Shown here in pieces: positions 35,581 through 44,958 of a stretch of DNA of 52,518 nt (the first letter of the stretch is position 1; each line of letters starts with the position of its first letter). Below the pieces are notes generated by a model that was not told the DNA's origin, searched no databases, and saw only the letters and a list, made by a program, of their open reading frames with translations. The DNA comes from an uncultured Vibrio sp. (GTDB lineage: Bacteria > Pseudomonadota > Gammaproteobacteria > Enterobacterales > Vibrionaceae): NCBI GenBank assembly GCA_947504195.1, contig CANNGN010000017.1:1-52518 (forward strand), given 5' to 3'. The translations under genes and the position numbers were made by a program.

Positions 35581-37569
35581 CTACTTTTTTTTCCAACGCT
35601 TTCTTGGGCCTGCTTTTACACTTGATAACAACTTCTGCTTTGGTAAAAATAGCGCTTCGCTGTCAAAAAGACGTCCTTGAGCTCCAAATATTCCCAACTC
35701 CTGTAAAGTGGCTAGTTCCTGCTTATTTTGTACGCCAACCGCAATTACTCGAGTTTTCGTCCCACTACACACCCCAATCACACTACGTATAAACAACTGA
35801 TTTTCATGGCGCTTCTCAATTCTCTTTATCAAACTACGATGCAATTTCAAATAGTCGATATTGAGATCTTTAATGTAGTGGGTTGAAACAATCGTTCTAC
35901 CGGCTTGCCCTATAATTACCTCACAACCAAAAGCAGAGATCATACGAATTACTGGTCGAATATAGTCCAAGTGCTCAACCACATGCCCTTCTGCAAACTC
36001 AAAAGATAGCTTGGCACGATATCGAGATGGGAGTTGCATTAATTCATCTCGAAACCATTTAAAGTAAGAACGGTTTTCAAATGGCGTCACATACAAATTT
36101 ATCGAAAGCGATTTAGGATCATCCTGTGCACGACAATAAGCCAAGACTTTGGTTACAACCGCCTTATCAAGCAGTGTTTCATACCCTAATGTTTCAATCG
36201 CTGAACTAAAGCGAGACGCCTTAAGAAAACGATGAGGGCGCTCTTCAATTCGGGTGAATAACTCTGAATGAATTAACCGTGGAGCATGATTTTCCTTACT
36301 TTCAAAACAATCTTGCTTATACAAATGTAAATGCTCTTGAGTAAAAGCATGTTCAAACAAGGTGCGCCAACGTACATTTCCGCGCTCGTCTGAGATTTGA
36401 TTACTCTTGTTGAAACTATCCCATGCGTTAACCCCCTCACGCTGAGCACCTTTCAATGCCTCTTCAACCTCACCGATAATTCGGCTATGAGATTCACCTT
36501 CTTCGAACATACTAAAGCCAATATGACACCAATTGTTTTTATCTAATGGTTCAGGTGGGGTTAAACGTTCAATAATGCTGAGGCATTGCGTAGAAACTTT
36601 AGACAATTCTCGCGCACTTTGATGCGGAATGAGAACAGCAAATACGCTGTCATAATACCGTGAAAGAACAACATCTGGGTAACGCTGAATCACGTTTGAT
36701 ATGAGCTCACCAAGTTGTACTATCAATTCATCCCCAGCGGTCTGCTTAGTTTCTTCTTCAACTTGGTCTAGATCTTCAATTGCAATAAAAATCACGCCGC
36801 CACGAACGCCATTCTCCAACAGAAATGACTCTAATTTACTATCAAAAAGCACTCTATTGGCGGCACCAGTCAATTGGTCCAGAAAAGCATGTGAGCGAAT
36901 AAAAGTATCAAATCGACTTCGCTCCTGACGAGAATCTCTCAGTTCATCGATTAACTTATCTAATGCTTCACTTGCGGTATAAGGCCACTCTCTATGGTCC
37001 CCTTTCGCATAACCTTCAACGCGTCCGGCTAAAATCATACGACCACGTTCTTCTAATAGCTCCGAGCCAAGGAGTTGGGCCTTGAGCCATTTCACCCCAC
37101 GCATAAGACAAAAAATCACCAAGATTATCGCAAACGTAATCGACCACATGGCACTAAAAGAATAGGTAAAACCAACATAAGGAGGAATGGCTTCAAAATA
37201 CAACGTCAAACCTTGGTTACGTTTAAGTGGAAAATGAGTTTTATATAAACGAGAGGCTTCTACTTTAGAATTGGTATCTCGGAAGCGATAAATAACACCA
37301 GAGTCAGAACTCAAGCTCATCTCAACAATACTCGATGCCTGAAGTAAGTTAGGCATCCAGCGCTGCATCGAGTTCGATGTATCGTGTTGATCAAGCTCCT
37401 TATCTACTACCTCAACAACCCCTTGGAGATAGTGATTAAGGTACTCCTGCCCGAGACGCTGAAAAGAAAATGTCCCCCCAATAAAGAGGATAAACATTGC
37501 ACTAGTCACAATAACCGTTACAAATGCAACCAGTCTAGTACTTAGCTTTAGCGAAGGGGTGTAGCGCAT
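35581..37569 (-). CDS. csrD: CsrD-like degenerate GGDEF/EAL regulator (MshH)
   Basis: This 662-residue inner-membrane protein promotes RNase E decay of Csr sRNAs in E. coli and is called mshH in V. cholerae. Two membrane helices (about 12-33 and 135-158) bracket a periplasmic loop. Then come a HAMP-like linker, a GGDEF-like domain (about 225-375) and an EAL-like domain (about 400-650). Both active sites are degenerate: SRYYDSVFAV replaces GGDEF and HSELFTR replaces EAL. It is therefore a sensor or scaffold rather than a cyclic-di-GMP enzyme. Confidence 0.92.
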   Translation of the reverse strand: MRYTPSLKLSTRLVAFVTVIVTSAMFILFIGGTFSFQRLGQEYLNHYLQGVVEVVDKELDQHDTSNSMQRWMPNLLQASSIVEMSLSSDSGVIYRFRDTNSKVEASRLYKTHFPLKRNQGLTLYFEAIPPYVGFTYSFSAMWSITFAIILVIFCLMRGVKWLKAQLLGSELLEERGRMILAGRVEGYAKGDHREWPYTASEALDKLIDELRDSRQERSRFDTFIRSHAFLDQLTGAANRVLFDSKLESFLLENGVRGGVIFIAIEDLDQVEEETKQTAGDELIVQLGELISNVIQRYPDVVLSRYYDSVFAVLIPHQSARELSKVSTQCLSIIERLTPPEPLDKNNWCHIGFSMFEEGESHSRIIGEVEEALKGAQREGVNAWDSFNKSNQISDERGNVRWRTLFEHAFTQEHLHLYKQDCFESKENHAPRLIHSELFTRIEERPHRFLKASRFSSAIETLGYETLLDKAVVTKVLAYCRAQDDPKSLSINLYVTPFENRSYFKWFRDELMQLPSRYRAKLSFEFAEGHVVEHLDYIRPVIRMISAFGCEVIIGQAGRTIVSTHYIKDLNIDYLKLHRSLIKRIEKRHENQLFIRSVIGVCSGTKTRVIAVGVQNKQELATLQELGIFGAQGRLFDSEALFLPKQKLLSSVKAGPRKRWKKK

Positions 37570-37650
37570 GAATATTCAATCCTTTCATATTCAGCAGGTG
37601 ATGATGTTCTTTAATGGTACCCTTAACCATTAATAAGTCTAAATAAAAAA

Positions 37651-37677
37651 TAAAAAACCCAACAGAAATGCTGGGTT
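37651..37677 (-). terminator. intrinsic terminator of ssb
   Basis: On the minus strand the stem AACCCAGC/GTTGGGTT (imperfect beside the loop) is followed by TTTTTTATTTTTT. It lies about 60 nt after the ssb stop and before csrD, so csrD likely has its own promoter. Confidence 0.8.
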
Positions 37678-37735
37678 AATTGGTATATTCCAATTTAAAA
37701 GTGCTTATTCTTACACTAATTATAAAAATTCCAGT

Positions 37736-38245
37736 CTAGAACGGAATATCGTCATCAAAATCCATTGGCGGCTCATTATATTGTTGAGCGGGCTTTGGTG
37801 CTGGTGCAGATTGAGGTCGTTCCTGCGCAGCTGCTGGTTGTTGAGGTTTACCCCAGTTACCAGATTGGTTATCTGATGCACCTTGGCCACCAGAACGACC
37901 ACCAAGCATTTGCATAATACCGTTGTAACCTTGAACCACAACCTCTGTTGTATAACGATCTTGTCCACTTTGGTCTTGCCATTTACGAGTCTGCAATTGG
38001 CCTTCAACATAGACTTGAGAACCTTTACGAAGATACTCACCAGCGACTTCAGCTAACTTTCCAAACAGCGCAACTCGGTGCCATTCTGTTTTTTCACGTT
38101 GCTCACCTGTCGCTTTATCACGCCATGATTCTGACGTTGCAATCGTGATGTTAGCCACAGCACTGCCATTAGGCATATAACGAACTTCAGGATCTCCACC
38201 AAGATTTCCCACTAAAATTACTTTGTTTACTCCACGGCTTGCCAT
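37736..38245 (-). CDS. ssb: single-stranded DNA-binding protein
   Basis: This 169-residue SSB has an N-terminal OB fold (about 1-112, GVNKVILVGNLGGDPEVRYM and ATSESWRDKATGEQREKTEW). A Gly/Gln/Pro-rich linker and the protein-docking tip MDFDDDIPF complete it. It is slightly shorter than E. coli SSB in the linker. In E. coli ssb is divergent from uvrA. Here qstR and galU stand between them, the Vibrio order. Confidence 0.97.
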   Translation of the reverse strand: MASRGVNKVILVGNLGGDPEVRYMPNGSAVANITIATSESWRDKATGEQREKTEWHRVALFGKLAEVAGEYLRKGSQVYVEGQLQTRKWQDQSGQDRYTTEVVVQGYNGIMQMLGGRSGGQGASDNQSGNWGKPQQPAAAQERPQSAPAPKPAQQYNEPPMDFDDDIPF

Positions 38246-38519
38246 AGATTGCTCCGTCTTTAACTTATACAGTTTCGTTTAGCTCAATAGAATACCACGC
38301 TTTATTCTCCACTCAACCACCTTGATTGATCCAATCCTAAAACTAAACCAATAATGTCCAACTTTCCCTGATATTACGAGAAAGCTCTCACTAAAAAAGA
38401 GAAACAATTTAGCACCCAAAAATTTTCTTTGAGTTCTCTCGAATTCCATAGGTAAAGAGAATGAACTTAGGTCAAAAATTAGGCAGCGTGATCGTCAATT
38501 CACACAAAAGGAGATGATC

Positions 38520-39167
38520 ATGAAAAAGTCTAACTACGTTCGCACACTATACGCTACCTATTGTGACAACTTAATAAGCCAACATAATATGGTTAATATC
38601 ACTCAAGACTTTGACCTCAACATTACGACTTGCCATATAGAACAACTTTTCCAACATAAATCTGACGATAAACATAAAATTGTCATGTTTGACTATCAAG
38701 ATCGGCAACATCTTATTCCCTATATGTCTCAATCTCACCAATTTAATATGGCTGTAGAAACAATCGTAATTAATGTTCCTCACCGCATACACACCGAAAA
38801 ACTGCTGGAGCTCGGGAACTTAAAAGGCGTTTTCTATCGTCAAGATTCCACAGAACAAATACGGCTTGGACTGTCCGAAATACAGAAGGGACAAAACTGG
38901 CTCCCGCGACATGTCACGAGCCAATTAATTCACTACTATCGCCATCTATTTCGAAATCAAGCACTAAAAGCCGCTATTGATTTAACCTCCAGAGAAATTC
39001 AAATCTTACGTTCTCTTCAAACAGGCGCAAGCAATATGCAGATGGCAGAAACCCTCTTTATTAGTGAATTCACAGTGAAATCGCACCTATATCAAATATT
39101 CAAAAAACTCGCCGTTAAAAACAGAACACAGGCAATCAGTTGGGCAAACAATAACTTAGTCTCATAA
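38520..39167 (+). CDS. qstR: LuxR-type competence regulator QstR
   Basis: This 215-residue protein has a degenerate receiver-like N-terminal half and a LuxR/FixJ DNA-binding domain (about 150-210: LTSREIQILRSLQTGASNMQ, then ISEFTVKSHLYQIFKKLAVKNRTQAI). It belongs to the VpsT/CsgD-like group. Position between ssb and galU matches V. cholerae VC0396, qstR, which links quorum sensing and TfoX to DNA-uptake and type VI genes. WLPR at about 127-130 occupies the place of the cyclic-di-GMP motif W[FLM][TS]R of VpsT, with Pro at the third position. ATG 38520 is preferred to 38514 because GGAG lies 6 nt upstream. Confidence 0.82.
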   Translation: MKKSNYVRTLYATYCDNLISQHNMVNITQDFDLNITTCHIEQLFQHKSDDKHKIVMFDYQDRQHLIPYMSQSHQFNMAVETIVINVPHRIHTEKLLELGNLKGVFYRQDSTEQIRLGLSEIQKGQNWLPRHVTSQLIHYYRHLFRNQALKAAIDLTSREIQILRSLQTGASNMQMAETLFISEFTVKSHLYQIFKKLAVKNRTQAISWANNNLVS

Positions 39168-39307
39168 ATGAGCCTGCTAGCTTTTTCGTTTTAAAATAGA
39201 TATAGATATAAATAAAGATAGTTAGAAATCCCCCAAGAACATGCTAGAGTTAAATGACTAAGTTTCGCTCTAGATTTATTATAAAAAACGGATCAAAGGT
39301 TTTATCA

Positions 39308-40183
39308 ATGATTAAAAAATGTCTTTTCCCAGCTGCTGGCTACGGTACTCGCTTCCTTCCTGCAACAAAATCAATGCCAAAAGAAATGATGCCAGTCGTC
39401 AATAAACCTCTAATCGAATACGGCGTGGAAGAGGCTATCCTTGCCGGAATGGATGGCATGTGCATAGTTACTGGACGTGGTAAACACTCCATCATGGATC
39501 ACTTCGATCTTAACTACGAGCTTGAACACCAAATTAAAGGCACTAACAAAGAAGAACTTTTAGGTGATATTCGCGAAATCATCGGTAAGTCTAACTTCAC
39601 CTTTATTCGCCAGCGCGAAATGAAAGGACTAGGTCATGCAATCCTAACGGGGCGCGAATTAGTTGGTGATGAACCGTTTGCTGTTGTCCTAGCGGATGAC
39701 CTTTGTGTAAATGAAGAGCAAGGCGTTTTAGCTCAAATGGTCGCTCTATTCAAACAGTTCCGTTGCACTATCGTTGCGGTTCAAGAAGTACCTGAAGACG
39801 AAACTCATAAGTACGGTGTTATCGCAGGTGAGATGATTAAAGATGACTTATTTAGAGTCGATGATATGGTCGAGAAACCAGAACCGGGTACAGCACCAAG
39901 TAACTTAGCCATCATTGGTCGTTACATCCTTACTCCAGATATCTTCGATCTAATTGAGCAAACCGAACCTGGTAAAGGTGGTGAAATTCAAATCACCGAT
40001 GCGCTACTAAAACAAGCTCAAGCGGGTTGTGTTCTTGCTTATAAATTTAAAGGCAAACGCTTTGACTGTGGTAGTGTTGAAGGTTACATCGAAGCAACAA
40101 ATTACTGCTTCGAAAATCTTTATAAGAAAGACGAAAAGAAAGTTGAACTAGGTAAACATTCAACTGAAAAAGCTCAAAAATAA
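39308..40183 (+). CDS. galU: UTP-glucose-1-phosphate uridylyltransferase
   Basis: GalU makes UDP-glucose for LPS core, exopolysaccharide and galactose metabolism. The start is set at 39308 (MIKKCLFPAAGYGTRFLPAT), giving 291 residues. A frame to 39254 adds an unaligned basic tail. Seen are the nucleotide-binding GYGTRFLPATKSMPKEM, VVLADDLC, the catalytic EKP region (DMVEKPEPG) and GGEIQITDAL. It probably feeds glycans that PglL or WaaL use. It is monocistronic with a terminator at 40204-40242. Confidence 0.95.
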   Translation: MIKKCLFPAAGYGTRFLPATKSMPKEMMPVVNKPLIEYGVEEAILAGMDGMCIVTGRGKHSIMDHFDLNYELEHQIKGTNKEELLGDIREIIGKSNFTFIRQREMKGLGHAILTGRELVGDEPFAVVLADDLCVNEEQGVLAQMVALFKQFRCTIVAVQEVPEDETHKYGVIAGEMIKDDLFRVDDMVEKPEPGTAPSNLAIIGRYILTPDIFDLIEQTEPGKGGEIQITDALLKQAQAGCVLAYKFKGKRFDCGSVEGYIEATNYCFENLYKKDEKKVELGKHSTEKAQK

Positions 40184-40203
40184 TTAGCAAAAAGTCACAA
40201 TCA

Positions 40204-40242
40204 AAAAACAGTACTGGTAATATTTACTAGTACTGTTTTTTT
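40204..40242 (+). terminator. intrinsic terminator of galU
   Basis: ACAGTACTGGTAA pairs with TTACTAGTACTGT (one G-T pair) and is followed by seven Ts. It lies 21 nt after the stop. Its right arm and T-run overlap a LexA-like box of uvrA. Confidence 0.88.
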
Positions 40243-40250
40243 ATCCAGTA
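40231..40250 (+). promoter_or_regulatory. LexA (SOS) box upstream of uvrA
   Basis: TACTGTTTTTTTATCCAGTA matches 16 of 20 bases of the gammaproteobacterial LexA site TACTGTATATATATACAGTA. Both CTG and CAG half-sites are intact with the right 10-nt spacing. It is 73 nt before uvrA, a classic SOS gene. It shares its left half with the galU terminator. Confidence 0.75.
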
Positions 40251-40323
40251 TGTCTTTGCAGATACTTCACACTATGTAATACTTGATTAACTTATCATTT
40301 CGTAAAGCATAAGAGCAAAGTTG

Positions 40324-43146
40324 ATGGATAAAATTGAACTAAGGGGTGCTCGCACTCATAACCTAAAAAACATTAGTCTCACTTTGCCCCGAGACAAGTT
40401 AATTGTCATCACCGGGCTATCTGGCTCCGGCAAATCCTCTCTCGCTTTTGATACTCTTTATGCTGAAGGGCAACGACGCTATGTCGAATCACTGTCTACT
40501 TACGCTCGCCAATTTCTATCTTTGATGGAAAAGCCCGACGTTGATCATATCGAAGGACTATCTCCTGCTATTTCAATCGAGCAAAAATCAACATCGCATA
40601 ACCCTCGTTCTACAGTAGGCACCATTACTGAGGTATACGATTATCTTCGTCTGCTTTATGCACGCGTCGGGGAACCTCGTTGCCCAACCCATAATGTTCC
40701 TCTTGCTGCACAAACGATAAGCCAAATGGTTGATAAGGTTCTAGAGTTACCTGAAGGGGATCGCATGATGCTTCTTGCCCCTATCATTAAAGAACGTAAA
40801 GGCGAACATGTTAAAACACTTGAGAATCTCGCCGCACAAGGTTTTATCAGAGCTCGTATTGATGGTGAAACCTGTGATCTTACCGATCCACCAACGTTAG
40901 AGTTACATAAAAAACATACGATAGAAGTGGTTGTTGACCGATTCAAAGTACGTACTGGTCTCGATCAACGTTTGGCAGAGTCATTTGAGACCGCATTGGA
41001 GCTTTCTGGTGGTATCGTCGTGGTCACTTCAATGGATGGGCAAGGAGAAGAAATCGTATTCTCATCAAACTTCGCGTGCCCTCATTGTGGTTATAGCATG
41101 AGAGAATTAGAGCCTAGGTTGTTTTCATTCAACAATCCAGCGGGGGCCTGCCCTACCTGTGATGGACTCGGTGTTCAACAATATTTCGACGCTGAGCGAG
41201 TAATCCAAGATCCGTCATTAAGCCTGGCTCAAGGAGCAATAAAAGGATGGGATCAGCGTAATTTTTACTATTTCCAGATGCTGACATCTTTGGCTGAGCA
41301 CTATCAATTTGATCTTCAAATGCCATTTAATAAGTTAAGTAGCCAAATTCAAAATATGGTGTTAAATGGCTCAGGTAGTGAATCTATTGAGTTTAAGTAT
41401 GTTAATGACCGAGGAGACATTCGAGTTAAGCGTCACCCATTTGAAGGAATTTTGCATAACTTTGAGCGCCGTTATCGCGAAACAGAATCTAATTCTGTGC
41501 GTGAAGAACTGAATAAATACATCTCGAATAAACCATGTTCAACGTGTGACGGCACAAGATTAAAAACCGAAGCGCGTCATGTTTTTATTCAAGATACATC
41601 ACTACCTGAAATTGTCGAACTAAGTATTTCTGATGCTTTGCAGTTCTTTGCATCTCTTCAACTTGAAGGACAAAAGGCAAAAATTGCTGAGAAAGTCATG
41701 AAAGAAATCAACGATAGACTGAATTTTCTCGTCAACGTTGGTCTGAATTATTTAAATCTATCCCGAAGTGCGGAAACTTTATCTGGAGGAGAAGCGCAAC
41801 GAATTCGACTTGCCAGTCAGATTGGTGCAGGATTAGTTGGCGTGATGTACGTGTTGGATGAACCTTCAATTGGCTTGCATCAACGTGACAACGAACGCTT
41901 ATTAAAGACTTTGAATCATTTGCGAGATCTTGGCAATACCGTAATTGTGGTCGAACACGATGAAGATGCCATTCGTACCGCTGACCATGTTATTGATATA
42001 GGCCCCGGAGCGGGAGTTCATGGTGGCCAGGTCGTAGCACAAGGCGACATCAACGATATCCTCTCAAGTGAGCATTCAGTAACAGGGCAGTTTTTAAGTG
42101 GAAAGCGCTCCATTGAGATTCCTAAAAAACGGATCAAGCGTGATAGCAAAAAAGTTGTTGAGGTTCGTGGTGCATCAGGCAATAACTTGAACAATGTCAA
42201 TTTATCTATCCCTGTAGGCTTGTTCACGTGTGTCACCGGCGTATCTGGCTCAGGCAAATCAACATTGATCAACGATACATTTTTCAAAATTGCTCATACC
42301 GCATTAAATGGTGCAACCACATCCACACCCGCTCCGTATAAAAAAGTAAAAGGGCTAGAACATTTTGACAAGGTCATTGATATTGACCAAAGCCCTATCG
42401 GTCGAACTCCTCGCTCAAACCCAGCGACTTATACTGGCATTTTCACCCCGATTCGAGAATTGTTTGCTGGCACTCAAGAAGCTCGCTCTCGAGGGTACAA
42501 GCCGGGACGTTTCAGTTTCAATGTCCGTGGTGGTCGTTGTGAAGCATGCCAAGGCGATGGTGTAATTAAAGTTGAAATGCACTTTTTACCTGATGTGTAT
42601 GTTCCATGTGATATCTGTAAAGGAAAGCGCTACAACCGCGAAACATTAGAAGTGCACTACAAAGGTAAGACGATCGATGAAGTACTTGGAATGACGGTTG
42701 AGGATGCGCATACCTTCTTCCAACCTGTGCCTGTAATTGCTCGAAAATTGCAAACCTTGATGGATGTTGGACTTTCTTACATTCGATTAGGGCAAGCCGC
42801 AACAACGTTATCAGGTGGTGAAGCCCAACGAGTTAAGCTTGCTAAAGAATTATCCAAACGCGACACCGGAAAAACTTTATACATCCTAGATGAGCCTACA
42901 ACTGGCCTTCATTTTCACGATATTGAACAACTGCTTTCTGTACTCCATCGCTTACGCGATCATGGGAATACAGTTGTAGTCATTGAGCATAACTTAGATG
43001 TCGTTAAGACCGCAGATTGGATAATTGATCTCGGACCAGAAGGTGGACAAGGTGGCGGTGATATTATTGCTCAAGGTACGCCAGAACAAGTATCAAAAGT
43101 TGAATGTTCTCATACCGCCCGATTCCTAAAGACTATGTTAAACTAG
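40324..43146 (+). CDS. uvrA: excinuclease ABC subunit A
   Basis: This 940-residue damage-recognition ATPase acts in nucleotide excision repair. Two ABC modules are seen: Walker A GLSGSGKSSL (about 31) and GVSGSGKSTL (about 640), with signature LSGGEAQR twice. Zinc modules are CPHCGY...CPTCDGLG (about 253-283) and CEACQGDG...CDICKGKRYN (about 740-770). The ATG at 40324 gives the E. coli length. A TTG just before it is not needed. The LexA box upstream fits SOS induction. Confidence 0.97.
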   Translation: MDKIELRGARTHNLKNISLTLPRDKLIVITGLSGSGKSSLAFDTLYAEGQRRYVESLSTYARQFLSLMEKPDVDHIEGLSPAISIEQKSTSHNPRSTVGTITEVYDYLRLLYARVGEPRCPTHNVPLAAQTISQMVDKVLELPEGDRMMLLAPIIKERKGEHVKTLENLAAQGFIRARIDGETCDLTDPPTLELHKKHTIEVVVDRFKVRTGLDQRLAESFETALELSGGIVVVTSMDGQGEEIVFSSNFACPHCGYSMRELEPRLFSFNNPAGACPTCDGLGVQQYFDAERVIQDPSLSLAQGAIKGWDQRNFYYFQMLTSLAEHYQFDLQMPFNKLSSQIQNMVLNGSGSESIEFKYVNDRGDIRVKRHPFEGILHNFERRYRETESNSVREELNKYISNKPCSTCDGTRLKTEARHVFIQDTSLPEIVELSISDALQFFASLQLEGQKAKIAEKVMKEINDRLNFLVNVGLNYLNLSRSAETLSGGEAQRIRLASQIGAGLVGVMYVLDEPSIGLHQRDNERLLKTLNHLRDLGNTVIVVEHDEDAIRTADHVIDIGPGAGVHGGQVVAQGDINDILSSEHSVTGQFLSGKRSIEIPKKRIKRDSKKVVEVRGASGNNLNNVNLSIPVGLFTCVTGVSGSGKSTLINDTFFKIAHTALNGATTSTPAPYKKVKGLEHFDKVIDIDQSPIGRTPRSNPATYTGIFTPIRELFAGTQEARSRGYKPGRFSFNVRGGRCEACQGDGVIKVEMHFLPDVYVPCDICKGKRYNRETLEVHYKGKTIDEVLGMTVEDAHTFFQPVPVIARKLQTLMDVGLSYIRLGQAATTLSGGEAQRVKLAKELSKRDTGKTLYILDEPTTGLHFHDIEQLLSVLHRLRDHGNTVVVIEHNLDVVKTADWIIDLGPEGGQGGGDIIAQGTPEQVSKVECSHTARFLKTMLN

Positions 43147-43202
43147 AATTAAACTTCTATTTGCTTGATGATAGAAACAAGTAAATTATTCTGACGGACG
43201 CA

Positions 43203-44945
43203 ATGGCACAATTACTGGTTAGAGGAACGCAACTTCAAGACAGCCCAGCAAAAGCACCGCTTAATAAACGGTTCATCTTTGCTTTAGGGGTCATTTACCT
43301 GTTTGCTATCCACCTACCTTGGCCTGTATTTTCATTGGTTGAGCGCCCTACCAATAGCGCAATGCCAACGAACCTTATTACTTGGATGTCGATAAGCCTA
43401 CTTATTAGCCTTGGCTTAGTTCAAGTAATACGTCATCGTTATTTACGCTACTCAAAGCTCACTATTGGCTTCTTTGGTTGCAGTATTTTGATGACACTGC
43501 CTTTGCTTTACAGCAACCCTCAAATAGATGAATCAAGTCCACGCCTTATAGGTTTTTGGGCTGGTTTTCTCTTGTTTGTTTTACTGCAGCAATTTCATTT
43601 CAGTAATCAACACAAACAGCGGATTATTTGGTTTATTGTATTAGCAGGATGGATTGAAGCTATTCGAGGTTACCTATTATTTGATATTCTTCAGCTCAAC
43701 TTGCCGCAGCTGGCGCAAGTTTCCGTTTGGCTCAGCAATAATCAAATCGTTACCACATTTAGTGACTCTAACTCCATAGCCGCTTTTTTAGCCACTGCGG
43801 TCGTTGCTTCTGGATACTTATTATCACGAATAATTAAGCAATACAGTCAGTTTAGCATTGTAGCCTTACTTTACCTTACCCCTGCACTGATGCTGCCACT
43901 GATTTTTATGCATTCGCCAATTATCGCGACATCAACCACCATTATTGGTTGTATGATGATATTGCCTTACCTATATAAGTTTGCCAGCCTCAAAAGACTA
44001 AAGGGGTGGACGGTATCGTTATTTATTGGTGTCACAATTAGCCTTGGAATGTTCTATCAATCTAGCGAAGAAGTTATCTCGATAGAGCGCCAACATGTGA
44101 ATAGCTATATAACAAGCATCAAGCAAGCTTCAAATATGCTTATAGAGAAACCATTTACAGGATATGGTTATGGGCGTTTTGACGAAGAATACGTCTTATA
44201 TAGTGCACGACAACATCAGTTAAACCCAACATTTCCACCAGCACTGACCGATCATATTCATCCACAAAATGAACCTATCTATTGGGCTGTCGAAGGAGGA
44301 GTATTAACATTATTATCGATGATTTTAGCGGCAATAATGGGAACAGGTCGAATTATATCGGCGAAGAATGGCACCCGTTTAGCGAGCTTTGCTTTGCTTT
44401 TACCTATATCGATACAAGCTCAATTCTCATCACTATTCTACGTTTCAAGTATTCATTGGATTACGTTGATGATTCTCTTTTTCTGGGTTGATCAACGCGT
44501 AGCTCGCTATAAATCAATACCAATAGTGAAATGGCAAAACAAAATCATAACATTGGTCACCGTATTAATTCCGATGATTACTATTTTTACCATCGTTGGA
44601 ATATTACACGACCAACAGCGCTTAACTCAATACCGACAAACGCTAGATAACCTCACACTAAACCAGCTCATCTTACCTTCATTTTGGCAAGATGAGCTAA
44701 AAGAGTTTTCTTTAGTGTATGCATTAGAACATTCGAAGAAAAGCGCACATACTGAAACGGATGTTCAGTGGTTACTCAATAAAATAAAATTACACCCTCG
44801 TCCATATTACTATCAATTATTAATCGATATGTACCATCAACTTGGTGATGAAAACCGAGCTAAACTAACTCAAACAGAAGCACGTTATTTGTTTCCGACA
44901 GAGTCTTTTATATCAAAATACAGTGATACCGCGCGACTTAATTAG
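43203..44945 (+). CDS. pglL: PglL-type O-oligosaccharyltransferase
   Basis: This 580-residue protein with about 11-12 membrane helices belongs to the O-antigen ligase/PglL family (Wzy_C). The periplasmic loop has GYGYGRFDEEYV and HIHPQNEPIYWAVEGG, with conserved His residues. A soluble C-terminal tail (about 480-580) is typical of PglL. The position after uvrA matches V. cholerae VC0393, shown to transfer glycans to pilin-like and periplasmic proteins. The natural acceptor here is unclear, because the MSHA pilin cluster is missing at its usual place. WaaL (LPS ligase) is the alternative but fits the context less well. Confidence 0.8.
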   Translation: MAQLLVRGTQLQDSPAKAPLNKRFIFALGVIYLFAIHLPWPVFSLVERPTNSAMPTNLITWMSISLLISLGLVQVIRHRYLRYSKLTIGFFGCSILMTLPLLYSNPQIDESSPRLIGFWAGFLLFVLLQQFHFSNQHKQRIIWFIVLAGWIEAIRGYLLFDILQLNLPQLAQVSVWLSNNQIVTTFSDSNSIAAFLATAVVASGYLLSRIIKQYSQFSIVALLYLTPALMLPLIFMHSPIIATSTTIIGCMMILPYLYKFASLKRLKGWTVSLFIGVTISLGMFYQSSEEVISIERQHVNSYITSIKQASNMLIEKPFTGYGYGRFDEEYVLYSARQHQLNPTFPPALTDHIHPQNEPIYWAVEGGVLTLLSMILAAIMGTGRIISAKNGTRLASFALLLPISIQAQFSSLFYVSSIHWITLMILFFWVDQRVARYKSIPIVKWQNKIITLVTVLIPMITIFTIVGILHDQQRLTQYRQTLDNLTLNQLILPSFWQDELKEFSLVYALEHSKKSAHTETDVQWLLNKIKLHPRPYYYQLLIDMYHQLGDENRAKLTQTEARYLFPTESFISKYSDTARLN

Positions 44946-44958
44946 TTACCGTTAAATA

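Noticed and set aside
37720..38040. Overlapping 106-codon frame inside ssb on the same strand
   Set aside because: It is the shifted frame of the Gln/Pro-rich SSB linker. The composition is an artefact of that region.
38256..38275. LexA-like half site (TATACAGT) before ssb
   Set aside because: The matching CTG half-site at 10-nt spacing is missing, so it does not meet the pattern.
38489..38505. CRP-like GTGA...TCAC inverted repeat before qstR
   Set aside because: The spacing is 8 nt, while a CRP site needs 6 between the TGTGA and TCACA arms.
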